A DNA stretch of 50,443 nt, from positions 1 to 50,443 of the forward strand of contig PLMW01000089.1 of NCBI GenBank assembly GCA_003142615.1. Direction: 5' to 3'. The notes under the pieces are model-generated. The model saw nothing but the letters and a program-made list of their open reading frames with translations. It did not search any database and had not been told where the DNA came from. Position numbers and translations under genes: made by a program. This DNA comes from Opitutia bacterium (GTDB lineage Bacteria; Verrucomicrobiota; Verrucomicrobiia; Opitutales; Opitutaceae). Below are positions 9,135-18,146 of this stretch, piece by piece; the first letter of the stretch is position 1; every line of letters starts with the position of its first letter.

Positions 9135-10099
9135 GCGCCCCGCGCACCATCGCCGTGCCCGCCCAAGCGCATGGCCGGCGCCTCGACCAATTTCTCGCCG
9201 CGCAACTCGACGGCATAAGCCGCTCGCGCGTGCAGTTGCTTCTGGATCAGGGCGATGTGCTGGTCAATGGCGGCCGCGAGAAGCCCTCGTTCAAGCTGCG
9301 TGGAGGTGAAACCATCACCATCACCGGCGAGCCGCATCCCACCCCGCTCAAGGCCGTACCTGAGGCGATTCCGCTCGACGTAGTCTACGAAGACTCTGAT
9401 CTTGCCGTGATCAACAAGCCTGCCGGCATGATGGTGCACGCCGGCTCGGGCCGGAACGATGCCGCGCGCAGCCGGGGAACGCTGGTCAATGCGCTGCTTC
9501 ATCGCTTCAATACGCTCTCTTCGACGGGCGGCGAACTGCGTCCCGGCATCGTGCACCGGCTCGACAAAAACACCAGCGGACTGATCGTGGCGGCCAAGAA
9601 CGATCGCGCCCACGCGGCTCTGGGAGCCATGTTTGCCGGCCGCAACGTGCAAAAAACCTATCTCGCGCTGGTGCACGGCGCTGTGGCGCGCGAAAAAGGC
9701 GCCATCAGCGCCGCCGTCAGCCGCGATCCCGTGCGGCGCACGCGCATGACCACGCGGCCTTGCGAAAACGCCCGCTCGGCCATCTCGCACTACGAAGTGG
9801 TGCGGCGCTTGACCACCCGCTTCGGTAAATTCACTTTGCTCCGCGTGCGCATCGAAACCGGCCGCACCCACCAGATCCGCGTGCACCTGAAATCGATCGG
9901 CCATCCGCTGCTCGGCGACAAGGTCTACGGCTGGAAGCCGGACCCCGCGTTGCCCGCGCCGCCGCGCGTCATGCTGCATGCGGAACGCATCGCCTTCCTG
10001 CATCCGATCACCGCCCGGCCGCTGGACGTGCGCGCCCCGCTGCCCGAAGACTTCGAGCAACTGCTCACCGCGCTGAGAAACATGTCAACTATTAGTTGA
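9131..10099 (+). CDS. RluA/RluD-family 23S rRNA pseudouridine synthase
   Basis: An N-terminal S4 RNA-binding domain (RLDQFLAAQLDGISRSRVQ) is followed by the pseudouridine synthase domain with HRLDKNTSGLIVAAK, where Asp145 is the catalytic aspartate, and RIETGRTHQIRVHL. The protein isomerises uridine in structured RNA, probably in large-subunit rRNA. The start overlaps the stop of the lgt-like gene (ATGA), implying translational coupling. The last six codons, reading NMSTIS, and the TGA lie in or against the 19-bp palindrome at 10083. The normal C-terminus may therefore have been replaced, and the true acidobacterial 3' end may lie elsewhere. Confidence 0.9.
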   Translation: MSAPRTIAVPAQAHGRRLDQFLAAQLDGISRSRVQLLLDQGDVLVNGGREKPSFKLRGGETITITGEPHPTPLKAVPEAIPLDVVYEDSDLAVINKPAGMMVHAGSGRNDAARSRGTLVNALLHRFNTLSSTGGELRPGIVHRLDKNTSGLIVAAKNDRAHAALGAMFAGRNVQKTYLALVHGAVAREKGAISAAVSRDPVRRTRMTTRPCENARSAISHYEVVRRLTTRFGKFTLLRVRIETGRTHQIRVHLKSIGHPLLGDKVYGWKPDPALPAPPRVMLHAERIAFLHPITARPLDVRAPLPEDFEQLLTALRNMSTIS

Positions 10100-10101
10100 C
10101 A
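10083..10101. repeat. 19-bp palindrome, copy 1, at the suspected junction
   Basis: TGTCAACTATTAGTTGACA has 9-base arms and a single central T. With one extra A on each side it is identical over 21 positions to the copy at 36025-36043. It contains the stop codon of the rluD-like ORF, and TTGACA can be read on both strands. It lies between convergent genes. The genes to its left look acidobacterial and those to its right Opitutaceae-like. Confidence 0.85.
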
Positions 10102-10170
10102 AGTTTCCGGGGGCGGGCCGCGTCACCGTACTTGTGGCGGGTGCGGCGAGGCTGGAGGGACGGCCGGCAG

Positions 10171-11121
10171 TTATTCCAGCAGTTCCACCGCCAGCCCGTA
10201 GCGCAGGTTGTGGAACGAGTGGCGGAAGGCGGTAATGCCGCTGAAATCGGCCACGGACAGCACGGTGGCCAGCGCGGTGGGAAACACATCCGCCCGCGCC
10301 GCGGGCAGGCCGGGGATTTTTTTCCGCGCCTCGAGCGGCAGGCGGGCGGTGTCGTCGAGCAGGGCGCGCAGCGCCGCGACCGTGATGAGCGGACTTGTCG
10401 CCGTGATCTGCCGCCCGAGGCGTTCCGCGAAAATGGCCCGCGTCGTGGTGACCGTGCCGCCCGCAAAGACCGCATCGGCTCCAGCGGGAAGCGAAAAACG
10501 AAAGCCGCTTTTGGCGAGAACCTCCCTGCAGATTTCCGTGAGGCGCGTCCGGCAGTCGTCGCTGAAAGGCGCCTGCGGATCCTTGACGCAGCGCTCCGTC
10601 AGTCGGACGCAGCCGAGCGGCAGACTGACCGCCTGCTGCACGCGCCGGGCGTGAAAGGTGAGGCATTCCAGGCTGCCGCCGCCGAGATCGAAAACATAGA
10701 AGTCCTGCAGATCGGCCAGGGCCGGGTCGGAGGTCAGGCCCCGGCCGATGAGCTCCGCCTCCTCCCCGCCGGTGAGAAGGCGGACTTCATGGCCGGTCGC
10801 GGTGCGAATGCGGTCGCGGAATTCCCCCCCGTTGGCGGCGTCGCGCACCGCGCTGGTGGCGACCAGGACGGTGCGCCGGGGGGCGAGGGGGGCGATTTCC
10901 GCGAGCAGCTGCCGGACGGCCGTGAGGCCGCGCTGCATGTCCTCTTCCGTCAGGCGCGGCCGGGCCTGGCCAATGCCCGTGCTGATGCGCGCATCGAGCG
11001 CCCGGGTCTGCACCGTGACGATCCCACCCTCGGGGCCGCGAGCCGCGACGAGGGATTTGATCGAATTGCTGCCGATGTCGATGACGGCGACGACAGGGTT
11101 TTTATTCACCACGGATGGCAC
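10171..11121 (-). CDS. Ppx/GppA phosphatase family protein
   Basis: The sequence has the actin/ASKHA-type phosphate motif VAVIDIGSNSIKSLVA near the N-terminus, TSAVRDAANGGEF, and FDLGGGSLECL. At ~316 residues it is a short Ppx/GppA member without the C-terminal HD-like domain of E. coli Ppx (513). Such proteins cleave polyphosphate or convert pppGpp to ppGpp; the sequence does not decide between them. The first codons lie in a spacer repeat, so the real start is uncertain: GTG codons at 11121, 11112 and 11109 are all possible, and 11109 leaves VNKNPVVAVIDIG, which fits the family best. Confidence 0.88.
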   Translation of the reverse strand: MPSVVNKNPVVAVIDIGSNSIKSLVAARGPEGGIVTVQTRALDARISTGIGQARPRLTEEDMQRGLTAVRQLLAEIAPLAPRRTVLVATSAVRDAANGGEFRDRIRTATGHEVRLLTGGEEAELIGRGLTSDPALADLQDFYVFDLGGGSLECLTFHARRVQQAVSLPLGCVRLTERCVKDPQAPFSDDCRTRLTEICREVLAKSGFRFSLPAGADAVFAGGTVTTTRAIFAERLGRQITATSPLITVAALRALLDDTARLPLEARKKIPGLPAARADVFPTALATVLSVADFSGITAFRHSFHNLRYGLAVELLE

Positions 11122-11174
11122 GGATAGGCACGGATGAGCTGCACCTGATCAGTGTCATCGGTGTAATCCGTGGT
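11108..11174. repeat. ACCACGGAT/ATCCGTGGT spacer repeat
   Basis: Nine-base arms ACCACGGAT (11108-11116) and ATCCGTGGT (11166-11174) flank short direct repeats of GGCACGGAT type. The element overlaps the first codons of the ppx gene. Decayed relatives lie at 13869-13916, 29237-29312, around 30688 and around 48955. This spacer-repeat family is, to my knowledge, common in verrucomicrobial and related genomes. Confidence 0.6.
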
Positions 11175-11182
11175 CAAAAATA

Positions 11183-11893
11183 TTAGAGTACAAAGTCGGC
11201 CGGGGCGATGAGGACGACAAACTCTCCCTTGAGGCTGGTCTTGGCGAGGCGCTGGCGGACGGCCTCCGCCGGCCCGACGAGGAAGGCTTCATGCAGCTTG
11301 GTGACCTCCTTGGCCACGCAGATGACGCGTTCCGGGCCCAGTTTCTCCCCGATTTCGTCTGCGAACTTCCCGATGCGGTGGCAGCTTTCGTAGAGCGCGA
11401 GGGTGTAGGGGAAATCGCGATATTGATCGAGAAACGCGCGCCGGGCGGACGACTTGGACGGCAGGAACCCGACGAAAAGAAATCCGTTGGTGGGCAGGCC
11501 GGAGGCGCTGAGGACGGCGGTGAGGGCGCTCGGGCCGGGCACCGGCACGACGGGCAGGCCCCGCTTGCGGCAGGCCCGCACCAGGCGGAAGCCCGGATCG
11601 CTCAGGCCCGGAGTGCCGGCATCGGTCACCACGGCAATGGATTTGCCCTCCGCCAGCAAGCCGGCGAGAAAGTCGGCCGCCTCGATCTCGTTGTGCTCAT
11701 GGTAGGCGAAAAGTTCGCGGCGGATGCCCAGCCGGGTGAGCATCACACCCGTGGTGCGGGTGTCTTCACAGGCGATGAGGTCAACAGCGCCGAGAATGGC
11801 CCGGGCCCGCGTCGTCAGGTCGGCGAGGTTGCCGATCGGCGTGGCCACGACATAGAGGTGGCCGGGCAGGGGGACGAGCGAAGCATTATCCAT
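11183..11893 (-). CDS. rsmI: 16S rRNA (cytidine(1402)-2'-O)-methyltransferase RsmI
   Basis: RsmI adds the 2'-O-methyl group to C1402 in the decoding site of 16S rRNA, using S-adenosylmethionine. The 236 residues show the whole signature: LYVVATPIGNLADLTTRA at the N-terminus, CEDTRTT, VVTDAGTPGLSDPG, VPVPGPSALTAVLSASGLP and the FVGFLPSKSSAR segment. This tetrapyrrole-methylase-fold family is usually 230-290 residues, so the gene is complete. It lies 61 bp downstream of the ppx gene on the same strand, with the spacer repeat between them. A stem-loop terminator separates it from the lipoprotein gene upstream. Confidence 0.95.
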   Translation of the reverse strand: MDNASLVPLPGHLYVVATPIGNLADLTTRARAILGAVDLIACEDTRTTGVMLTRLGIRRELFAYHEHNEIEAADFLAGLLAEGKSIAVVTDAGTPGLSDPGFRLVRACRKRGLPVVPVPGPSALTAVLSASGLPTNGFLFVGFLPSKSSARRAFLDQYRDFPYTLALYESCHRIGKFADEIGEKLGPERVICVAKEVTKLHEAFLVGPAEAVRQRLAKTSLKGEFVVLIAPADFVL

Positions 11894-11936
11894 CGCTGGG
11901 GGAAGGAAGCCACCCGACGGCGTCCATAGCTACAAA

Positions 11937-11962
11937 AAAATCCGGCCCATCGGCCGGATTTT
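11937..11962 (-). terminator. Intrinsic terminator, potentially bidirectional
   Basis: An 11-bp perfect stem (AAAATCCGGCC at 11937-11947, GGCCGGATTTT at 11952-11962) encloses a CATC loop. An A-run on the left gives a T-tract for minus-strand transcripts, and four T on the right could serve plus-strand transcripts. It closes the transcript of the small lipoprotein gene before rsmI. Confidence 0.8.
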
Positions 11963-11991
11963 GAAAGACAGACTGAAAAGTGTGGGACGCT

Positions 11992-12144
11992 TCACTGTCC
12001 CATGCCCGGAATGCGTCCCTCCCAGTCGGCCGGACGATTCCAGGGAATGGTGGAATCGGTTTTCGGAGCGACGCAGCCGGCAAAGAGCGCGGCGAGGGCG
12101 ACGGCGAGGAGCGCGACGAGGAGGGGTTTCTTGGCGACGTTCAT
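11992..12144 (-). CDS. Small lipoprotein (50 residues)
   Basis: A 50-residue protein with a lipoprotein signal: MNVAKKPLLVALLAVALAAL, then lipobox FAGC with Cys24. The mature part is only about 27 residues and ends STIPWNRPADWEGRIPGMGQ. The Trp/Pro-rich 'PWNRPADWEG..PG' string looks conserved rather than random. The ATG at 12144 puts the signal peptide at the normal length; the same frame stays open upstream but without sense. The gene lies downstream of pgi on the same strand and is followed by a strong terminator. Its role is unknown; it may be a small envelope component. Confidence 0.75.
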   Translation of the reverse strand: MNVAKKPLLVALLAVALAALFAGCVAPKTDSTIPWNRPADWEGRIPGMGQ

Positions 12145-12243
12145 GGGAAGTGAGTTTGGCGGGGAGCGGGGAGTCTGCAACAGGTTCTGCCCGGAGGTCG
12201 AGCCCGCAGCGTTAAGACGTCGCGGGATGGCCGCTGGTTCCAT

Positions 12244-13833
12244 TCAGCCGGAGAACGTATAAGTCGACTCCCACCACGGGGTTTTCGCGTCCTTCTTCAC
12301 GCCGGCGCCGGGATTGGCCGCCAGGTGCTCGAGCACCTGGAAGACGGGCTCGGCCTTTTCCGGCTGGCCGATCCGGGCGGCGAGAGTTTCCGCGGTGAAG
12401 GGCGTGCCGGGCGCAGCGCGCAGGGCCTCGACGATCTTCAGCTTGAGCGCGATGACGCCGCCGGCGGCCTTCTTGCCCGCCTCCACGCCGGGCTGGTGGT
12501 AGGCGTTGATGCCGATGAGCGAGGCGTAGAGGCCGACCACGCGTTCGTAGAGGGCGATGAGCATGCCGAGGGTGCGCGGCGACACGTCGGGAACGGTGAG
12601 GGTGATGGAAGGGCGGTTTTTTTCGCTGAGCGCGTCGCGCGTGCCGAGGAGGAAGCCCTGCAGGTAGTCGCCGCTGGTCAGGCCGCCGCCCTCGACCTCG
12701 AGGCTTTCGCCCTGCCGGTCGCGCAGGACCTCGATGAAGGTGACGAAGAAATTGTTTACGCCCTCGCGGAGCTGCTGCACATAGGCGTGCTGGTCGGTGG
12801 AGCCCTTGTTGCCGTAGACGGCGATGCCCTGGTTGACCACGCGGCCCTGCAGGTCCAGCTCCTTGCCGAGCGACTCCATGACGAGCTGCTGGAGATAGCG
12901 TGAGAAGAGCAGCAGGCGGTCCTTGTAGGGCAGCACGACCATGTCGCGCGCGCCGCGGCCGTCGGTGGCCCAGTACCACATCGCGGCGAGCAGCGCGGCG
13001 GGATTCTCCGTGAGCACGGGTTTGCGGGTGACCTTGTCCATGGCGGCGGCGCCCGCCAGCAACTGGTCGATCTTGATGCCCTGGAGCGCGGCGGGCAGAA
13101 GTCCCACCGCGCAAAGCTCTGACGTGCGGCCGCCCACCCAGTCCCACATGGGGAAGTGCGCCAGCCAGCCCTCCTGCTGCGCGATCTGCTCCAGCTTCGA
13201 ACCGGCGCCGGTCACGGCCACAAAGTGCTTCGGATAGTCGAGGCCCGCGGCTTTGAACGCAGCGGCGGCCTCCAGCATGCCGTTGCGCGTCTCCACCGTC
13301 CCACCCGACTTGGAAATCACCAGCACCAGCGTGCGCTTGAGCTGACTGCCGATTTCCTTGAGCACGTAATCGATGCCGTCCGGATCGGTGTTATCGAAGA
13401 AATGGACGCGCATCTTGTCGCGGCCGGCCTTGAGGCGGCCGAGCGCGTGGCTCACCAGCTGCGGCCCGAGCGCCGAGCCGCCGATGCCGATCACGAGTAG
13501 CTCGCGAAACCTGCCGTCGGGGCTGCTGATCTCGCCCTTGTGCACCCGGGCGGCGAAATACTTGATGGCGGTCAGCGTCGAGGTGATGGCGTCGGCGATC
13601 TCCTTGGTCGGCGCCAGTTGCGGCGCGCGCAGCCAGTAATGGCCGACCATGCGGTTCTCATCGGGATTGGCGATGGCGCCTTTCTCCAGCGCGGCCATGG
13701 CGGTGAATGCCTCCGCGAACCTCGGCTCCAGCGACGGCAGATAGTCGTCCGGGAATGGCATGCGGCTGAGGTCGAGCGACACGCCGAGCGAGGGATAGTG
13801 TTGGCAGAGCTGTTGGAAACGGGACCAGGTCAT
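12244..13833 (-). CDS. pgi: Glucose-6-phosphate isomerase
   Basis: The enzyme interconverts glucose 6-phosphate and fructose 6-phosphate in glycolysis and gluconeogenesis. Two SIS subdomains are visible: [14 protein letters not shown] with FDNTDPDGI, and [15 protein letters not shown] for sugar-phosphate binding. Further on come [13 protein letters not shown] and [15 protein letters not shown], the part that carries the catalytic His. The length, 529 residues, is normal. The C-terminal ~110 residues form an extra domain ([21 protein letters not shown]) seen in some verrucomicrobial members. Upstream is a spacer repeat and then ilvD on the same strand. Confidence 0.95.
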   Translation of the reverse strand: MTWSRFQQLCQHYPSLGVSLDLSRMPFPDDYLPSLEPRFAEAFTAMAALEKGAIANPDENRMVGHYWLRAPQLAPTKEIADAITSTLTAIKYFAARVHKGEISSPDGRFRELLVIGIGGSALGPQLVSHALGRLKAGRDKMRVHFFDNTDPDGIDYVLKEIGSQLKRTLVLVISKSGGTVETRNGMLEAAAAFKAAGLDYPKHFVAVTGAGSKLEQIAQQEGWLAHFPMWDWVGGRTSELCAVGLLPAALQGIKIDQLLAGAAAMDKVTRKPVLTENPAALLAAMWYWATDGRGARDMVVLPYKDRLLLFSRYLQQLVMESLGKELDLQGRVVNQGIAVYGNKGSTDQHAYVQQLREGVNNFFVTFIEVLRDRQGESLEVEGGGLTSGDYLQGFLLGTRDALSEKNRPSITLTVPDVSPRTLGMLIALYERVVGLYASLIGINAYHQPGVEAGKKAAGGVIALKLKIVEALRAAPGTPFTAETLAARIGQPEKAEPVFQVLEHLAANPGAGVKKDAKTPWWESTYTFSG

Positions 13834-13868
13834 GGGAATATTTGACTGCAGATCAGAAGGCTGGGCAC

Positions 13869-13916
13869 GGACAGGAAATCAATGCCTCTGCGTTCATCTG
13901 GGTAATCCGTGGTTAA
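13869..13916. repeat. Decayed spacer repeat before ilvD stop
   Basis: The stretch ends in ATCTGGGTAATCCGTGGTTAA and contains CCTCTGCGTTCATCT. It is a partial relative of the repeat at 11108-11174, sharing the GTAATCCGTGGT core. The stop codon of ilvD (TAA on the minus strand, 13915-13913) lies within it. Confidence 0.5.
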
Positions 13917-15613
13917 TCAAGGTTGGCGTCAGTCACGGCGCCGAGGGAGGCGCTGGTGACAAGCTTCGCATACTTGGCGAGCACGCCGCGGGTTTCACGC
14001 GGCTTCTTCGGCTTCCAGGCCTTGAGACGCGTCTTCAGTTCCTTGGGTGGAAGATCGAGGGAGATCAGGCTCTTCCCGGCGTCGATGATGATCGGGTCGC
14101 CGTTCCGGATGACGGCCAGGGGACCGCCGGTCGCCGCCTCGGGCGTGATGTGACCGACGACAAAGCCGTGGCTGCCGCCGGAGAAGCGGCCGTCGGTGAT
14201 CAACGCCACCTCCTTGCCCAGTCCCTTGCCCATGACGGCGCTGGTGGGCGCAAGCATCTCGCGCATGCCGGGGCCGCCGACCGGACCCTCGTTGCGAATG
14301 ACGATGACATGGCCGGGTTTCACGCGGCCGTCGAGGATGGCCTTGAGCGCGGTCTCCTCGGATTCGAAGACGATGGCTTTGCCGGCGAAGCGCATGCCCT
14401 CCTTGCCGGAAATCTTCGCCACGGCGCCCTGGGGCGCGAGGTTGCCGTAGAGAATGCGGATATGGCTGTCGGCTTTGATCGGATTGGACAGCGGACGGAC
14501 AACATCCTGGTCCGCGGGGTAAGGCCTCACGTCGCGCAGATTCTCGGCGAGGGTTTTGCCGGTCACGGTCAGGCACTCGCCGTGCAGCAGCCCGGCGTCG
14601 AGCAGCATCTTCATCAACGGCGTCAGGCCGCCGATGCGCGACAGGTGGGCCATGCCGTAACGGCCGGAGGGTTTGAGGTCGGCGAGGACGGGCACACGCC
14701 GGCCGATGCGCGTGAAGTCGTCGAGAGAAAGCCGGACGCCCGCCGTATGCGCAATGGCGAGCAGGTGAAGCACGGCGTTGGTGGAACCGCCGAGGGCGAT
14801 CACGACCGTGATGGCATTCTCGAACGCCTTCCGGGTCATGATGTCGCGCGGACGGATGCCGGCCCGGGCCAGGGCGAGGACGGCCGCGCCGGCGCGGCGG
14901 CAGTCGAGTTTCTTTTCCTCGCTGATGGCGATCTGGGTGGAGCTGTTGGGCAGGCTCATGCCGAGCGCCTCGATGGCGGAGGCCATGGTGTTGGCGGTGT
15001 ACATGCCGCCGCAGGAGCCGGGACCGGGAATCGAGCAGTCCTCGATCGTCTTCAACCCCTGTGCATCCAGCTTGCCGGAGGCATACTGGCCAACGGCCTC
15101 AAACACGGAAACGATGTCGCAGTCCTTCTGTGACTCGGGATGGATGCCGGGGAGGATGGTGCCGCCGTAGACGAAAACCGCCGGCCGGTTCAGGCGCGCC
15201 ATGGCCATGATGCAGCCGGGCATGTTCTTGTCGCAACCGCCGATGCCGACGAGCCCGTCGAAGCCCTCCGCTCCACACACTGTTTCGATCGAGTCGGCGA
15301 TGACCTCGCGCGAGACCAGCGAATAGCGCATGCCGAGCGTGCCCATGCTGATGCCGTCGGACACGGTGATGGTGCCGAAGATGATCGATTTGCCGCCGGC
15401 GGCATCGGCACCCGCGCCGGCCTCCCGGGCCAGGGCGTCGATGTGCATGTTGCAGGGCGTGAGCATGCTCCAGGTCGAGGCGATGCCGACGACCGTTTTC
15501 CGGAAGTCCTCGTCCTTGAAGCCGACGGCCCGCAGCATGGAGCGGTTGGGGGCGCGGTCGGAACCGTCGTGCACGATGGAGGAATATTTGCGGAGGAGAT
15601 CGGGTTTGGACAT
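13913..15613 (-). CDS. ilvD: Dihydroxy-acid dehydratase
   Basis: IlvD dehydrates 2,3-dihydroxy-isovalerate and its methylvalerate homolog in valine, leucine and isoleucine synthesis. At 566 residues it has normal length. The three iron-sulfur cysteines are visible in [19 protein letters not shown] and [12 protein letters not shown], and [16 protein letters not shown] lies near the C-terminus. It is monocistronic by appearance: 80 bp to pgi downstream, and a 194-bp upstream region holding a heptanucleotide tandem repeat that starts only 16 bp before the start codon. No leader peptide with branched-chain codons is evident. Confidence 0.96.
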   Translation of the reverse strand: MSKPDLLRKYSSIVHDGSDRAPNRSMLRAVGFKDEDFRKTVVGIASTWSMLTPCNMHIDALAREAGAGADAAGGKSIIFGTITVSDGISMGTLGMRYSLVSREVIADSIETVCGAEGFDGLVGIGGCDKNMPGCIMAMARLNRPAVFVYGGTILPGIHPESQKDCDIVSVFEAVGQYASGKLDAQGLKTIEDCSIPGPGSCGGMYTANTMASAIEALGMSLPNSSTQIAISEEKKLDCRRAGAAVLALARAGIRPRDIMTRKAFENAITVVIALGGSTNAVLHLLAIAHTAGVRLSLDDFTRIGRRVPVLADLKPSGRYGMAHLSRIGGLTPLMKMLLDAGLLHGECLTVTGKTLAENLRDVRPYPADQDVVRPLSNPIKADSHIRILYGNLAPQGAVAKISGKEGMRFAGKAIVFESEETALKAILDGRVKPGHVIVIRNEGPVGGPGMREMLAPTSAVMGKGLGKEVALITDGRFSGGSHGFVVGHITPEAATGGPLAVIRNGDPIIIDAGKSLISLDLPPKELKTRLKAWKPKKPRETRGVLAKYAKLVTSASLGAVTDANLD

Positions 15614-15628
15614 GATGAGAATAGGCGT

Positions 15629-15677
15629 CGAGGGTCGAAGGTCTAAGGTCTAAGGTCTAGGGTCTAGGGTCGAAGGT
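15629..15677. repeat. Heptanucleotide tandem repeat, seven units
   Basis: Seven consecutive 7-bp units of the form C(G/T)A(A/G)GGT: cgagggt, cgaaggt, ctaaggt, ctaaggt, ctagggt, ctagggt, cgaaggt. They lie directly upstream of the ilvD start, where the promoter or leader would be. A change in unit number would shift spacing by 7 bp and could alter expression. A related heptad pattern occurs inside the glycosyltransferase gene at 47646-47704. Confidence 0.85.
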
Positions 15678-15807
15678 CGGGCACGGCGGGCGGACAAAAC
15701 AGTCTGGCCCGTCATTTCAACCAAAGGGAGCCTTGCGGGGCAAGAACGAGATGTCGGCTGGCAGCGCCCCACCTGCTGAACGCCGCTTTCTTCTTCCGTC
15801 GATCAGC

Positions 15808-17439
15808 TCAGTGCCCGCCAGTCGCCGGGACTGCATTCAACGATTCGGCCTGGCTGAATTTCGGCCAGTTGAGACCGTAAAGGGCCACGAAAACGAAACA
15901 TACCAGCGGCACGATGAAACCACGTGACACCCCATAATGGTCGGCCACGGCACCCATGAGCTTCGGCACAATCGCGCCGCCCATGATCGCCATGACGATG
16001 TAGCCGGAAGCCTTCTTGGCCCGGGCGCCCAAGCCGTGGATTCCAAGCGCGAAGATCGTCGGAAACATGATCGACATGAAGAAATAGCTCAGGAAAACGC
16101 AGCCAACGGACAGCCAGCCGAGTCTGAAAAAGATCAGGAAACAGATGCCGACGTTGAGCAGTCCGTAGAGACCGAGCACCTTGTGCGCCGAGAACTTTTT
16201 CACGATGAACGCGCCGCTGAAACGCCCGGCTAGGAAACAGAAGAAACCGACCGAGACCAGGAACGACGCCCCCTTGTCACTGAGGCCGAGAACCCCGAGT
16301 TTGTTCGTCTCGAAGATTCCTGCCAACCAGCCCGAATTCCACGATGCGGGAATCGCCGGCACATCGGCCGTCATGTAATTGATGAAGAAACTGAAGATGC
16401 TGGACTGCGCGGCCACGTAGAAGAACTGCGCCAGAGTCGCGCCCGAGAAATGCGGATGAGACCAGATGCTGTGGCTCGTGATCCTCTTCGCCGTCCCGAC
16501 GAGCATCACCGCCGCGACCGCGATGGCCACAAGCACGCCCACTACGATCAACAGCGCCAAGGACGTATCAGCGGTCACCGCGAAGTTCGCCGGATGGGGA
16601 ATCCGTGAAGCCAGGCCGACAGCGTGCTCACCCAAACCCACTGCGTTCAGAATGACCCAGGAAATCATCCCGATGCTCACGGCGAGCACGGCCACATTGC
16701 CCAGCAGCATCGCATAGATCGCCCCCCGGTTCCCCTCCCGGGCGTTCTCTTCTGCCCGTTCCCCGGAGGCGCCTTTGTCCTCGAGATGGTAGACATCCTC
16801 AGTCTTGATGTCGGGAACGTTGGCGAAATAGAAGATGATCGCCAGAACGACGACCACGACCGCCACCGCCGCATAGGGGATCCAGAGCGTCTGAGCGCCC
16901 GTGCTCTGACCCGACGCGTCCTTACCGTAAAAGAACAAGCCACCGGCGATTGGTCCAAAAATCCAGCCGACGCCATTACAAGTTTGGGCCAGGTTGATGC
17001 GGGTGGCGGCGTATTGCTGGGGTCCGAGCACCGTGGTGTAGGGATTGGCCACCGTCTCCAGGAAGGTCAGACCGGCGGCGATGAAACAGACGCCGAGCAG
17101 GAACGCCCAGAACTGCGCGATGTGCGTCGCCGGGATGAACCAGAACCCGCCCACCGCGACCATCAACAGGCCGGTGATGATGCCGCCCTTGTAGCCGAGT
17201 TTGGTCGCCAGCCATCCTGCTGGCAGCGCCATGAGGAAGTAGCCCAGATAGTGCGCAAATTGCACCCAGGCCGACTGCGCCAGATTAAGATGCAGTTCCT
17301 GCTGAAAATGCTTGTCCATCACGTCGATCATCCCGTTGCAGAATCCCCAGAGGAGAAACAGCGAGCTGACGAGGGTGAAGGTGAAGACGAGGTTTCTCCC
17401 GTCATCCATGACGAAGAGGCTTTTTTTATTGGCACTCAT
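15808..17439 (-). CDS. FucP-type sugar:proton symporter (MFS)
   Basis: This is a 543-residue polytopic protein with about 12-14 membrane segments. The FucP subfamily pattern is visible in FLLWGFCNGMIDVMDKHFQ, GYFLMALPAGWLATKLGYKGGI, FLETVANPYTTVLGP and the RINLAQTCNGVGWIFGP stretch. Such carriers import fucose, glucose, galactose or N-acetylglucosamine with protons. A long insert between helices 6 and 7 carries a charged segment (DKGASGERAEENAREGNRG). The ATG at 17439 (MSANKKSL) is preferred over an in-frame ATG 30 bases upstream. No sugar catabolic gene is adjacent, so the substrate is open. Confidence 0.9.
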   Translation of the reverse strand: MSANKKSLFVMDDGRNLVFTFTLVSSLFLLWGFCNGMIDVMDKHFQQELHLNLAQSAWVQFAHYLGYFLMALPAGWLATKLGYKGGIITGLLMVAVGGFWFIPATHIAQFWAFLLGVCFIAAGLTFLETVANPYTTVLGPQQYAATRINLAQTCNGVGWIFGPIAGGLFFYGKDASGQSTGAQTLWIPYAAVAVVVVVLAIIFYFANVPDIKTEDVYHLEDKGASGERAEENAREGNRGAIYAMLLGNVAVLAVSIGMISWVILNAVGLGEHAVGLASRIPHPANFAVTADTSLALLIVVGVLVAIAVAAVMLVGTAKRITSHSIWSHPHFSGATLAQFFYVAAQSSIFSFFINYMTADVPAIPASWNSGWLAGIFETNKLGVLGLSDKGASFLVSVGFFCFLAGRFSGAFIVKKFSAHKVLGLYGLLNVGICFLIFFRLGWLSVGCVFLSYFFMSIMFPTIFALGIHGLGARAKKASGYIVMAIMGGAIVPKLMGAVADHYGVSRGFIVPLVCFVFVALYGLNWPKFSQAESLNAVPATGGH

Positions 17440-17762
17440 GGGGCGTGGGAATCGATGCGGACCATGCAAATGCCCGCCAGCAAGGGCAGGGGGTTCATGG
17501 GGTGCCGCTATCGGTGCCGGAGAAGGGGAAGTGGGTCAAGCGCCGCCCGTGCCGCCGGCCCGGCGGCGTGATCGGACAGTCAGAGACGGCGATGCGGTCG
17601 GAGCGGGAACGCACCGCTTGGAGGGCCCGGCGCCGTCCGGGCCAGGAAAGAAACACGAATGGCGGCGACTCTAGGGGAACAGGAATATCGGCGCTGCCAC
17701 CTCGCCGCCCTCCACCAAAAGAAATTACTGCTCGCCGCCCACCTCGGCGCCGCACGTCCCGC
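17440..17762. other. Intergenic region upstream of the sugar transporter
   Basis: About 320 bp without a recognisable gene. It holds a GC-rich perfect hairpin, GGCCCGG-cgccgt-CCGGGCC, at 17624-17643, and presumably the transporter promoter. Small open frames here look like shadows (arginine/proline-rich). Confidence 0.45.
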
Positions 17763-18128
17763 TCACCACTTCAGGCTCAAAAACGTCACAAACAGCATCG
17801 GCTGTCCCAGCCCGTCTGCCCCAAATCGCGGTGCCGTGAGCAAGGCGAGGCGTACATGGCGCGAGAGATCGAAGTGCAGGAGGCTGGGCGGCTCCAGGGA
17901 GGACGGCTGCACCTTGGTTTCCTGCAGGGCCCGCACGGCCAGTTCGGTCGAAGCATCGGTTGAGAATGAGGAAAGCCGGTTGGCATCCGACGAGTCCGTG
18001 CCGACCATGGCGGCCGCCGGCCAGAGGTGCCGGGAACGGTTGGCAGTGTCACCTTGCCCCGAGGGCAACGGGGCGGCGCCCGCCGCGAGCGGGAGGAGCA
18101 GGCACAGGATGGATACCACGCGCCACAT
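17763..18128 (-). CDS. Small secreted hypothetical protein downstream of argA
   Basis: A 121-residue protein begins with a convincing signal peptide (MWRVVSILCLLLPLAAGAAP, cleavage after AGA). The mature part has no motif I know. It ends in the pattern LGQPMLFVTFLSLKW, an amphipathic stretch with a terminal aromatic residue like the last strand of outer-membrane barrels, but the protein is too short for a complete barrel. It starts 18 bp after the argA stop codon on the same strand, so the two are probably cotranscribed. It could also be the end of a decayed larger gene. Confidence 0.6.
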   Translation of the reverse strand: MWRVVSILCLLLPLAAGAAPLPSGQGDTANRSRHLWPAAAMVGTDSSDANRLSSFSTDASTELAVRALQETKVQPSSLEPPSLLHFDLSRHVRLALLTAPRFGADGLGQPMLFVTFLSLKW

Positions 18129-18146
18129 AACCAGTTAGACGACCAA

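Noticed and set aside
13832-15133. 433-codon plus-strand frame across ilvD
   Set aside because: Antisense shadow; ilvD carries the iron-sulfur motifs.
18129-18146. GTTAGAC resembling an integron core site between argA and the secreted protein gene
   Set aside because: No L boxes or inverted partner nearby; a 7-base degenerate match is expected by chance.
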